Source of the DNA: Romanomermis culicivorax
Taxonomy: Eukaryota; Nematoda; Enoplea; Mermithida; Mermithidae
DNA: 64,000 nt
Assembly (NCBI GenBank): GCA_963922205.1
Contig: CAWUHX010000405.1
Span: 124,001 to 188,000 of the forward strand
Direction of reading: 5' to 3'
Below, piece by piece: positions 46,970 through 57,426 of the stretch. The notes under the pieces were generated by a model. That model saw only the letters and a program-made list of their open reading frames with translations. It ran no database searches and had not been told where the DNA came from. Each line of letters opens with the position of its first letter. Positions within the stretch are counted from its first letter, which is position 1. The translations under genes were made by a program, and so were the position numbers.

Positions 46970-47385
46970 CAGACATGCACGGCAAGAATTTTCCAGGGGG
47001 GAGGATCCGTGGACTTTTTTCCAGGGGGTAGGGGGTGGGTGAGCAAAAAAACAAAAAAAAAGTTTTGAAAGCTTGTTTTTCATACAAAATATGCACAAAA
47101 ATCATCAAAAAACCTGTCTTGGAAAAAGTTCAGAGGGTGTTTGACGATTTTTTGGCCAGGGGGTGGCCAGGGTCTTAGGCAGGGCCGTGCACAAGGGGGA
47201 AACGGGGAGGGCGGCCGCCCCCCCCCCCATTGAGGCAGTATGCACACAGTGTATCGCGTGAAATCGACATTTTGTGGGGCTATTTCGTGACAAAAATTTA
47301 GTCCGCTGCCCAGGAAAAAATCCTGCGCACGGCCCTGGTCTTAGGTATGGGGTTTACCCCCCCTACCTCTCTATATGCATGTAGG
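46970..47385 (+). mobile_element. Family A MITE with a nested MITE
   Basis: It starts CAGACATGCACGG and ends ATATGCATGTAGG. Exact 8-bp duplications GTGGACAC flank it (46962-46969 and 47386-47393). A second MITE has inserted at 47180-47337. Confidence 0.9.
47180..47337. mobile_element. CAGGGCCGTGC MITE, 158 bp, nested
   Basis: Ends CAGGGCCGTGCACA and TGCGCACGGCCCTG are inverted. Exact 8-bp duplications GTCTTAGG (47172-47179 and 47338-47345) place it inside the family A element. It contains a GGGCGGCCGCCC palindrome and a C run. Confidence 0.93.
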
Positions 47386-47554
47386 GTGGACACATATAAG
47401 TAAGGAACGATGAGTGGAGAAAATAAGAGAAGTAAAAAGAGAGCATGCGATATTTAAAAAGAAAATTCAAGAGAAAAGGCGAAAAATGAGATGCAAAGGG
47501 AAATAAAAGGCAAATATACAATACGTAATGCACCTAATCGAGAGTTATAAGGAA

Positions 47555-47899
47555 CATACATGCACACATAGTATGGATTTACCCTACCCTAAAAAATTTG
47601 GCGGAAGTTTACTATAGGCCAAAAATTTGGCAAAAGTTCAGAATAGGCCAAAAATATGGTAAAGTAAAATGCAACAAACATTTTGAAAAGATTAGATTAC
47701 AAAAAAAGATCAATGTGAAATACAGCTTATAATTAATGTCAGCAAACAACTTTATTGAAGAATTATTGATACAAAAGACAATAAATGTTCATTTTAAAGT
47801 AAAAAAATTACTATATACCTGATTCCTGCAAAAAAATTCCTTAAGGGCAAATTTTGGTCGCTTTCTATACCCTGGGACCCCTGACCGTGTGCATGTATG
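47555..47899. mobile_element. CATACATGCAC element, 345 bp
   Basis: Ends CATACATGCACAC and GTGTGCATGTATG are perfect inverted copies with exact 8-bp duplications ATAAGGAA (47547-47554 and 47900-47907). The interior (AGGCCAAAAATTTGGCAAAA repeats) differs from family A, so it is a second family with the same end. Confidence 0.9.
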
Positions 47900-47951
47900 A
47901 TAAGGAATCAACCATAAAATTGTATAAACGAATCATTATATATAGTATAAC

Positions 47952-48108
47952 CAGGGCCGTGCGCAGGATTTTTTCATGGGGGACAGACTAAATTTTTGGT
48001 ATTGAATAGCCCCAGAAGATGTTGATTTTACGCGATACACTGTTGGCATGCTGCCTGAACGGGGGGGGGGGGGCGACCGCCCCCCCGCCCCCATTGTGCA
48101 CGGCCCTG
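47952..48108. mobile_element. CAGGGCCGTGC MITE, second copy
   Basis: It is the inverted counterpart of the 158-bp MITE, with CAGGGCCGTGCGCAGG and GTGCACGGCCCTG ends and a G13/C8 core. Flanks AGTATAAC and TATACTAC match poorly, so the target duplication is eroded or shifted. Confidence 0.8.
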
Positions 48109-49561
48109 TATACTACGCACAGAAGAGCTAATATGACAACTTTTGTTAATTTTGTTTTTGAGAAGAGGGCTTTGAATCGATAGATTATTGCATACAAACT
48201 GCAGTTTAAAATCACACATAGGCATCTGAGATGTGTCCAAAGTTTTGCTTTTCAAATCTGTCTATGCGTTGACCACAGAAAATTCGCCTCATTTATATAT
48301 ATACCAGTCTCACTTGCATGATGGATACATACATAGGTTATCGAGTGATATGTTGTGTACGATTTTTTCCTACTTCGTAGCGAAGTCAATTCACCTAAAA
48401 ACGAGTCACTCAAAAGCTCTTCTGTCTATTAACCTACAGTATGCAGTCATTGTGCATAATTGAACATTATGGGGTTCAAGTGAGCTTAACTGATCTGTAT
48501 AAAACTTTCTCATTGTTGTCCCATTAACATACTGAAATTTCGAGCTAAGAAAATTAAAAATCTTATTGTAACAATAAATTTGGAATATTAAACTCAATCA
48601 TATTTTACAAAACTTCGATGATGATTTGGATATCATCCCATATGGTCGGGATATACGCTATAAAAAGGATGTATCGTATTATTTTTTGGTTTGTGAGCAA
48701 ACTATGTATAGCCAGCTAATTCGACGCATATACCGAATGTGCGCTTGCATGATGGATACATGTACATATTGAATATCTATTCATTTATATGCATCTCTTA
48801 TGTACGAACGAAATGCGTCGCCAAATAAGTTTGTTTTCACTCTGAAGTGAAGTCAATTCAACTAAATAAATTGTCTTGGTGACTTAGACACCAATACGAG
48901 TCTAGAAGATCGACTATGATATAAAAAACAGTTTCCGAGTGATTTCGAAAAAACCAAAAAACCAGGGATTTGGTTTTTTTTAAAAACCAAAACCAAAAAA
49001 CTAAAGCCTTGCCAACCTTGATAATGGTGCATACCCGTATCCAGAATTTTTAAAAAAGAAGGGGATTTTCTCAATTTTTTTTAGAATTTAATGAATAAAA
49101 AAGAAAATCACTTTTGCAGTAAAAGCGAGTTAGTTTATGTGTGATCGGAATAGTAGCTAAATTCTATGTATGACGAAAAGTATGTAAATATGATAATTTA
49201 ATTTGGAAATTGTGGTAAGTACAACGATATTGCTGAAAATTTTATTCTAAAAAAATTTAGGGGGGAATTCCCCTCTTACCTTCTCTAAATACAGGCCTGT
49301 AATGGTGTAAGAATTAGACTTCATTCCTATGAGTAGCGGTTGAGGCAGCGTTTTTTTGTGCACAGACATTTGTGCCAATTCGCACAAAGGGCCAAAAAAA
49401 TTTGTGCCAATGGCGCAAAAAAAATTTTTCCACTCCAACAACATATACTAAGAAGCTTTGAAAAGTTCTATGCCAAAAGTTTGACAACATCAACTAAAGA
49501 TACTTTCACCGCTCTAATTCGCATAAAAATCGTGCGTGTGCTTGCTCTATTTTATCTAACC
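48109..49561. other. No gene; repeat ends
   Basis: Terminus-like AAAAAACTAAAGCCTTGCCAACCTTG (48995-49020) looks like a hAT end without its partner. A TTTTTTTGTGCACAG / TTTGTGCCAATTGGCAC-like block at 49350-49435 recurs at 50780-50875. No coding signal. Confidence 0.4.
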
Positions 49562-50373
49562 CAGGGTTTTTTTTGCACACAGCAAACAAATGTCGGGCTG
49601 TGCAACCAAATTTTTCTGCTAAGTTGCACAGTGCAACTTGAGGCCTGACTGCTCTTTCCATAAGGTATTAGGGTTTTCTGTCCGGAGATGCATTTTTATG
49701 CGTTCTAAAACGGAAAAAAGTGAAAATTTTCCGGCGCTTCGCCCCGGGTTTCAATTCATTTATAATTTTTTATAATATTCTAGTGCGCGGTTAGAAAAGT
49801 TCATTCTAGTTAGTGCTCATAGGTTCTAATTATCAACATATTATAGATAAATGTTTGATTCTGTATTGTTTGTTGACGAATTTAATGAAAACTAACATTT
49901 TTCTCGCAAATTTTTTGCGATCTTCATAAAAATTTTGACTTTCATGTGATTAAAATCTTTTGAGTTTAGAAAGTTTAGCCGATTGAAAGATCCCATTTCT
50001 TAGTGGCTTGCTTAGTTTTTGAATTTTAGTTTGTCCGACTGAAAATTCATTAAATTTCCTGAGAAATCAAACCTTCTGTCTGGGAAATAAAAGGTAAAAA
50101 GATTAATTTTCCAGCGTTCTTGAATATTGAAATCCAACTCTAGTCTAGTCATATTAATCGTTTCATTTTCTCATCAAAACTCAGAAAATTAGGTTTTAAA
50201 TGTCTAAAGCTGACGCGGATCGAGTGAAATACTAGAAAACTAGTTTGTGATGGTTTTTCCGATGAATTTAAGCAAATTTATCGATTTTAGAGAGAGCAAC
50301 TAAAAATTTTTCTGTGCAACCAAAATTTTTCCTCAAGTTGCACATTGAAACCTGGCCTGTGCAAAAAACCCTG
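49562..50373. mobile_element. CAGGG/GCACA element, 812 bp
   Basis: Ends CAGGGTTTTTTTTGCACA and TGTGCAAAAAACCCTG. The left duplication is ATCTAACC (49554-49561). The right duplication is split by the next MITE: ATCTA (50374-50378) plus ACC (50551-50553), an exact match once the MITE is removed. It carries the hairpin module at 49731-49748. Non-coding. Confidence 0.9.
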
Positions 50374-50378
50374 ATCTA

Positions 50379-50542
50379 CATACCTGTAAGAGGTCCGACC
50401 AGTTGAGGGGGGGGGGGAGAATTTTGGAGGCGGGGGTCGAAAAAAGTCGAAATTTTTCCGAAAAAGGCAAAAAAATACATTTTTTTGCCAATTTTTTCCA
50501 AACTGGGGGGGTTGGTATACCCCCCCCCCATTTACAGGTATG
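50379..50542. mobile_element. Family C MITE, 164 bp, at the edge of another element
   Basis: Ends CATACCTGTAAGAGG and TTTACAGGTATG, with exact duplications CTGATCTA (50371-50378 and 50543-50550). The target straddled the last three bases (CTG) of the 812-bp element. Confidence 0.92.
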
Positions 50543-50553
50543 CTGATCTAACC

Positions 50554-51250
50554 ACGTCAGTGAGATAAGAAAAACTAATCAAGAAAACGGTCTAATGATT
50601 CGGAATTAAATCGAATGCTGCGAGAATTCAGATATTTTTATAGAATTTGTCAGGAAGTTTATATTTTTCTTCAATTTTCCGCATCTAATTTCTTCTTAAC
50701 AACGATATAAAGATTAAATTAAATATGTGTATAAAGTCGCGTCGCGTAAATTTTTAGTTGAAAAACTGTGCCAACCAGTGTTTTTTTGTGCCAAAACATG
50801 GTTTATAGTACAAAAAAATTTGGAATGGCACAAAAAAATTTGAGCGTTTGTGCCAATTGGCACAAAATTTTTGGCTACTCAAACATCAAATTTCCTTGAT
50901 TTTTAGACGATTTTAGGGGCCCGAAATGCAAAAAAATTTCGGCGCTTGGCGCCGAGTCAATGAATATCATATTATCTACTCGTATTTGACCCGAAAGCGA
51001 ACGAGTTCTCTTCGAACAGTGTATCAGCAATCAGCATCGTTGCAGCAAAGTGTATAGGCTGTCAATGAATGATAAATGGAAATAAACTCTGAATATTCTC
51101 TGTCAATTCAGTCACATTCGGATTTAAAACTGAAATTCTTACTTATTGTGTTTGATTCATTCAATTAAAAAATTCGATGTCGATGGTAATCGTACAATGT
51201 TCCGATCGAAAATTTACATAATTTTTCACTAGTCTTTATATTGTTGTTAA
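50554..51250. other. No gene; GTGCC-type element fragment
   Basis: CAGTGTTTTTTTGTGCC at 50781 and the hairpin TCGGCGCTTGGCGCCGA at 50939 mark another non-autonomous element whose right end was not found. Confidence 0.4.
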
Positions 51251-51877
51251 CAGGGTTTCTTTTTGCACAGGCCAGGTTGCAATGTGCAACTTGGGAAAAA
51301 ATTTGGTTTCACAGATAAATTTTTAGTTGCTCACTCTAAAATCGATAAATTTGCGGAAAATTATCGGAAAAACCATCGCAAATCAGTTTTCCTGTATAGC
51401 ATTCGATCCGCGTCGGTTTTATGCATTCAAAACCCAATTTTCTGAGTTATGGAGAGAAAATAAAAAGATTAATATGACTGACTACATTAGAGTAACTTGT
51501 TCGGCGCATAGCGCCGAAAATTTTTTCTGAATTCCAATATTCTAGAACGCTGGAAAATGAATCTTTCCACCTTTTATTTCGCAGATAGAAAATTCGATTT
51601 TTCAGTGAATTTAATGAATTTTCAGTCAGACAAACTAAAATTAAAAAACTAGGCAAGAAACTAAGAATTTGGATCTTTCAACCGGCAAGAATTTCTAGCA
51701 TTGTCTTACTTTCAAAATGTTTTAATCACTTGAAAACTACCCAAAAAATTTTGGGTAGTTTTCAATAAAATTTGTCAAAAAACAATACAGGATCAAACAT
51801 TTATCAATAACAATTTGATAATTAGAACCTATAAGCACTAACTAGAATGACATGTTCTAAGCGCACACTAGAATAAT
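51251..51877. mobile_element. CAGGG/GCACA element, truncated
   Basis: It starts CAGGGTTTCTTTTTGCACAG and runs in the opposite sense to the 49562 copy (TGTGCAACTTGGG, hairpin TTCGGCGCATAGCGCCGAA at 51499-51517, then ACTAGAATGACATG). It stops where the foldback at 51878 begins, so the right end is lost. Confidence 0.7.
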
Positions 51878-52386
51878 AAGTGAGGTGACTTTGATCAGGG
51901 GCGACTTTGATCAGAGTATGGCATTTGATAACTATTTGAGATCAGCAGGTCATTACTCACGCCCCAAGGGCGCAGCGCTGTTGAGGCTCTTCCACGTGAA
52001 GTAGTTAGTTGAAATAGTATCAAGGATTTCAAAGGAATATAGTGTTTATATTTTCTGGTGAAATGGCGTAGTGGTTAACGCATCAAGTCCATAGGCTGGT
52101 GGACCAGGTTCGATTCTTGAAGTAAGTAGGATTTTTCTGTAGTGACAAGGAGTATGTGACATGTGTGCAGGTTTTATGCAAATGGGTTCCTGAATGCCAT
52201 GACCCCTTGGATTTTCGAACTGATCTGGATAGCTGGCATCTTGAGGAGTCGGAAAATGCCAGTTTGAACCATAATTGGGAAGGGAACCGACTTGTAAAAA
52301 AATTCCCAATGACCTGCTGATTTCAAATAGTTATAAAATGCCATGCTCCGATCAAAGTCGCCCCTGATCAAAGTCACCCCACTTTA
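51878..52386. mobile_element. Foldback element enclosing a tRNA-like segment
   Basis: Arms of about 77 bp (51878-51954 and about 52309-52386) are close inverse copies: GGTGACTTTGATCAGGGGCG, GACTTTGATC and ATCAGCAGGTCATT. Each arm itself holds a short direct repeat of GACTTTGATCAG. Between the arms lies a Pol III-like sequence at 52061-52125. No target duplication was found. Confidence 0.8.
52061..52125 (+). ncRNA. tRNA-derived (SINE-like) segment with A and B boxes
   Basis: TGGCGTAGTGG (52064-52074) matches the Pol III A box and GGTTCGATTC (52107-52116) the B box, spaced about 32 bp as in tRNA-derived SINEs. A full cloverleaf is not evident: the 3' acceptor strand and CCA-side pairing are unclear. 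So it is a SINE-type promoter relic rather than a functional tRNA gene. Confidence 0.6.
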
Positions 52387-52394
52387 CCTTATGT

Positions 52395-52580
52395 TTTTCG
52401 ACTTTTTTCGACCAGCTCCCTTCAATTTCGGATTTACCCCCCACCCAACTGGTCGGAGGTCTTAAAGGTATGATTCCCAACCCCCCTCCAGTTTGGAAAA
52501 AATTTGCAAAAAAGTGTATGCTTTTTGGCCTTTTTTTGGGAAAAATTTCGACTTTTTTTCGATCCCCCCCAACTGGCACT
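52395..52580 (-). mobile_element. Rearranged family C MITE
   Basis: Blocks AACTGGTCGGAGGTCTTAAA, GGTATG and CCAGTTTGGAAAAAATTTGC are family C sequence on the minus strand, but their order is changed around 52472. Overlapping minus frames (52352-52766) are built on this repeat. Confidence 0.6.
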
Positions 52581-52584
52581 GTTT

Positions 52585-54400
52585 TTTTCCACATTTGCAC
52601 TATAATGTGAAAGAAAAATCTGGAATGTGGAAAAAATTTTTTGAGGTCTTTCCACAAATGTGGAAGAAAAATTTGGGCTTTTCATATTGAAAAGATGCAT
52701 TTTAGGAGGTCCAAATCTCAAAATTTTCTGGCGCTTCGCGCCGGTTACAGCTTTAATAATCATCATTATTTATTAAGTACCTCAGGCGCGGCTTTTATCA
52801 TGTCTGCCTTCACTTACCATTTAATCTTTAATAGTTTTTATCATCTTAAACGTATTATCTCATGTTTTAATGGGTAATCTTTAATATTTTATCATAATAT
52901 TTAATGAAGATTCGCATTTTTTCCTTTTGAGAAAGATCAATATGCTTTTTGATGCGATTATTTCTTTGCTAACGTAAAATCAATTCAAAAGCTTCATGAA
53001 AATATCTTCCGGAAATTTCTACTTTTCTTACTCATACCTTTTCGGCCAAGTTCATGAGAGTTTGCGAATAAATTACTGGTTTTAAAATTTTTCAAATATA
53101 AATTCTAGAAATTACGACTTTTAAACACAAAACTCGAATCTAATTCTTGAAATAAATATTCGGAATATTGATTTTCCAGCATCTCAGAATGTCAATATAC
53201 CCGATTGGGCTTTCACTTGTCATCATAAAGGACCTCACCATCGATTTCTCGTGTAATTCAAGTCAATTATGCTCTTGGATAGTTTGCTAGAAAATTTCAA
53301 ATGGGGTCTTTTGAGGAAAAAAATTTCGAAATGAGGAAAAAAATGTTGGGTATGGTTCTCATTGAGGAAAAATTTTTGGGGAATTCCAAACCGAAAAGAT
53401 GCGTTTTGGTGGACTTAAAAGGGTCAAAATCTCAAAATTTTCCACGGGTACAATCTTGGCTATTTTCTATCAGGCGCGGCCATTAGCATATCTACTTCGA
53501 CTTACTAATTAATGCTCAACAGTTTCTATCAATCAAGTTAGCTCGTTTCATTTTCTAATCGTTAACAGTCAATTATGTCGCCCAATATTGAGATTTTTCA
53601 TCAATTTTCTCAATTTTTTCTCTCGATGTTTGGAATTTTTTAAACGTCTGCAACCTGAACTTTTGCGTTTATTGAAGATAGAAATTGAAGACATCATTCT
53701 AGACTGCGATTTTAGAACTTCTGTTTATGAATATCTGTTGGAGAGATTTATTTTCCAGCGTTTTAGAATATAAAAACTGAAAAATTTTCCCGGCGCTTCG
53801 CGCCGGAATGGGAAACAAATTATACTTCATGAGTCGGATTTTAATTTATTTCCCAACGTTGTGAAGGTTCAGTTTCCAGCGTAGTAGAAAGTGAAAATCC
53901 AAAAATTTTTCGGGCGCTCCGCGCCGGACCAAGAACTAAATAAAATTAGGCGATTCTAATGAGAGCCATAGAAATGTTAATAGCGAATAAATTCCTGAGA
54001 ACTCTATCTTTATTCGTTAACATGCTTCACCCGCTCATGTAGAACACCAATATATTCTTCATGAGCTCATTTTGGCTAATTAACTAGAATTTTCTCAATT
54101 TTTTTCTCATTTTTGCAGGTTTCTGACTCCAAATACAACAAAATGCATGGGTATACTCCTAAAATGCATAAAAAAGCATCCGTAGCCACATTATAAGGGT
54201 TCTTAAAAATGTGGAAAATTTTTGGAAAATGAGGAAAAAAATTTTGGGTCCGGTTCTCATGTGGAAAAAATCTTCGAGGAAAAAAAAACGGTGTACCAAA
54301 ATGCATTTTTTGGGCCGAGCCGAGCTGTTCTCTACACTCGTGGAAAGAGCCCAAATTTTTTCGACAATACAGTGTTGAGTGTACTACCGTACCGAAGACA
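52585..54400. mobile_element. Array of family E-like copies with CGCTTCGCG hairpins
   Basis: Three or four tandem or nested blocks share ATGCATTTTGG-like starts, TCAAAATTTTC and the hairpins at 52729-52745, 53789-53806 and 53912-53928. The long text 52780-53300 matches 7920-8110 and, inverted, 15870-16840. AATGTGGAAAAAATTTTT-type ends appear at 52615 and 54200. Ends and target duplications could not be fixed. No coding capacity. Confidence 0.55.
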
Positions 54401-56025
54401 TTAACTAATTAATAGGCAGGCGGGTGTCTGTAAGCGACTATATTATATATGAAGACTGTGTTTTGCTTGATGTACAGTAAACTGCAATATGCAAAATACA
54501 AACTTTAAAACCTGCAGTCAAAGTATGAAATTGACACGATTGAGTCGCGTGAGTTCATAGGTATTTTGGTACTACAGTAAACGATATTAATAAGAGACGT
54601 ATCACGTATCTTGATTATCACAATTCAAAATAACAATTTTCCCATCGCATAATTTTTTCTTCAGCTGGTTGTACAGAGATGTTACAAAAGAAATATCGCT
54701 TGATAATCAAGTAGATGTATAGCCTGCTTTTTCTTGAAATGCTCCTAAATAATGAAAGGGAAAAGCAGTCGTATCTCAGATTTCTGATGAACAATATATC
54801 ATACAGGACTGGAAATTTATGAGCATACTTACCAAACCTTCAACAATTATTCGAGTGAAAATTTTTACAGTAAAAACTCAATGTAAACGATTTGGACAAC
54901 AGTGCTGATTTGTGCCGTTTTTTATTTGGAAAAATTGTTAAAGATGAAGGCACATTTGATACGGCTATACGATTTGAAATTAATACCTATAGTCTGTTTT
55001 TCTTAATATGCTTCCAAATAATGGAAGTGGAAAGCAAGTAGTATTTCAGGTTTTTGCGATAATATTATGTAGGACTGGAAATTTGCAAGCATACTGACCT
55101 AACCTTTAGCAATTTTTCGAGTGAAAAATTTTACAAAAAGAACTTTATGTGAACGATTTTGACGACAGTACTGATTGGTGTCACTTTTCTATTTGGAAGA
55201 ATTTTATAAATCGTATTTCGACAATTCGACGAGTTTTTGATAACCAAAAGAATGGTTTTCTAAAATCCAAGCAGCAATTTCGTCTATCTGAAGTCAAATA
55301 TGAGAAGCTATGCGCTTGATCAGCGCTTCTTAAAGTTGATGTTTCTCTTTTCGAATCAAGTATGCTTTGTTCAGAAAAATTGTTGAACTGCAGCATAATT
55401 TTCATCCTTATGACGTTTTTTTCTTTCATTTTCCTTCATAATATCCTTGGTCAATGCTTGAGAATAGAATTTGATGGGGTGAGCAAGAGTCTGCCAAGGT
55501 CAAGACTCCCCCCTAAACTCCCAATGTGCACGTATGATCATTTCACTCAGAATTTTCAGTGTGTACATCAGAGTGTGTACATCATTGATCGCTATTCGAA
55601 AAATAAATTCAGTTGCTGACGTTGACCTTGATCATTGAATGCTGATGATCGATTTTCAAATAAATTTTATTTTAGATTGTTAACCAAACCGGTTTTAACG
55701 TCCAGTGCAAAGAAACATACTGCAACTTTTTTTGTAATAAACTGAACGACAGATTTGTTGAACTGTCAAAGCATGCATATTTTGTAACTAGTTTATTAGA
55801 AAATGCCCCAATGGGGCAGTAGTAGAAGGAGAATGTACTTGCTTGGATAGTTGCCAAGCTAGAAAAAGGAGTGAACTAGATTTTTGAGAACTTGAGTAAA
55901 AGTAAAAGTGAGTAAAAAATCCACTTTTGTAATATTGGATTTTTATTCTTTCTCATTAAAACATTTTTTCATGCCCATGGAAAAGTTTATTCTGCAGCTT
56001 CGTGCATTTTGTCCTCCTATAGCAT
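54401..56025. other. No gene seen
   Basis: AT-rich. Two similar blocks at about 54700-54925 and 54980-55165 (GCCTGCTTTTTCTTGAAATG / AGTCTGTTTTTCTTAATATG, then ATTTATGAGCATACTTACC-like) form a diverged tandem duplication of about 280 bp. Small frames are unsupported. Confidence 0.45.
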
Positions 56026-57426
56026 TGTCACGTTTAGCGGGGGAGCTGGGGAGGTTTGAGTATCACATCAGGTAGAACCGTGTTTTACCAGTCACATTGA
56101 TGGTGAACCATATCAGATTGATCCTATTACAGTGAGTAATAGGCTGTGACTCCTGATGGATACTGGCATTTTCCCCAGGCTCCCCTGGTTGGTTTGGGGG
56201 CCTAACCCCGGCGAGTGATGGCTATAGGGAGGCCTATAGCTGGTTCTCTCTCTGGTGTTGTCCTGGGGTCTTGCTGTAGGGTAATGCACAACGCCGCCAG
56301 GCTAGGTGTGACAAACCCCGAGTCCTGCTCAGTGAGAGTGGGGACAGGGTCACCCGTAAAATGACCTAATTTGTGGGACCCGATTATGAACCAGACAGTC
56401 CCTTTTTAGCCCGAACCTGAGAGGTGGACGCCCTACTTATCTGGGGAAAACCTGGGAAACCGACTTAAGAAGGGTTCCCCAAAAATACCCCACAATAACA
56501 ATAATCCCCTGAGAAGACTCACCTAGTCCTGTTTCTCAAGCGATTCGACGAAAACGGGCGGCAGGTCCCTGGGAACTTTCGGTCTCCTGGCACGGAGCGG
56601 GGATGCGATCCACACGAGCCCTGGGCGATGGGTATTGGCGATCGGGAGGCGACTCTCGATTGTTTCTCTGCTAACCAGGGCGGTCGGACACCTGGCACTG
56701 ATGGGCAGCGGGTACTGTAAGTAAAATCGGCGGCGGACGCAGCGAAAGATGCAAGTGTATGCAAATTTATTTAAAATAAAGGCGGCGGATGCAGTGAAGA
56801 TGGATATTCAAATTTATTCAAATTAGGCGAAAGGCGGCGGATGCTGACAACAAATCGGACGCAGGGAAAAAAACCCAGGAATGAGTGAAAAAATTAAGAA
56901 ACATGTCCTTTTAAGGACATGTTTGGCTACAGCTGCAGCTTGGGCCGAGTTTCTCGGCGTCCAAGCTAACTTCTGCAGCTAGACGCGATGCAGAAGATGC
57001 CTATGTGCACATAGACATTTTTCGTTCACATGCATTTAGCATTGAGGCCGACTGCAGTGCCTATGCTAAGCATATGAGCGTCTTTAGCTAAACTTCTTAG
57101 CTAGTCGTTTTTGCGTAACAAAAACGACGCTAATTTTTGGTGATAAGAGGTGCATGGAATGCACCAAAAATAGCCATGTGCTCGTGGAGCACGGCTGGCG
57201 GAAGTTTATAGCTAAAGGGCCTACTGTAGCCCGCGTGCACAAAGAAATAAAATACAAAGAAAACGAAACATAGAAATGCATGAAAATATAAAAAACAAAC
57301 ACAAAATGCATGTGTAGAAATAAAATAAACGAAACATGAATGCGTAATAAACAAAACATGGAGAAAAACAAAATGTTGACATGATTGGGATCACGTGACG
57401 TTGGAGGATTTGAGCGGCACGTGACA
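56026..57426 (-). mobile_element. 3' LTR of the minus-strand retroelement, 1401 bp
   Basis: On the minus strand it starts TGTCACGTGCCG (57426) and ends AACGTGACA (56026), with the same TG...CA and TGTCAC/GTGACA ends as the solo LTR. Shared internal blocks include GTGAGTCTTCTCAGGGG and CATAGGCATCTTCTGCA-like text. A perfect 22-bp palindrome (56901-56922) contains the TATA-like TTAAAAGG. AATAAA sits near 56820. The matching 5' LTR lies beyond the window, so the target duplication (GCAT on this side) cannot be tested. Confidence 0.88.

Noticed and set aside
47105..47293. 62-codon minus frame rich in Ala/Pro
   Set aside because: Spans the border of two nested MITEs and is read from G/C runs.
52061..52125. 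Functional tRNA gene
   Set aside because: A and B boxes are present but a full cloverleaf with paired acceptor stem cannot be drawn with confidence.
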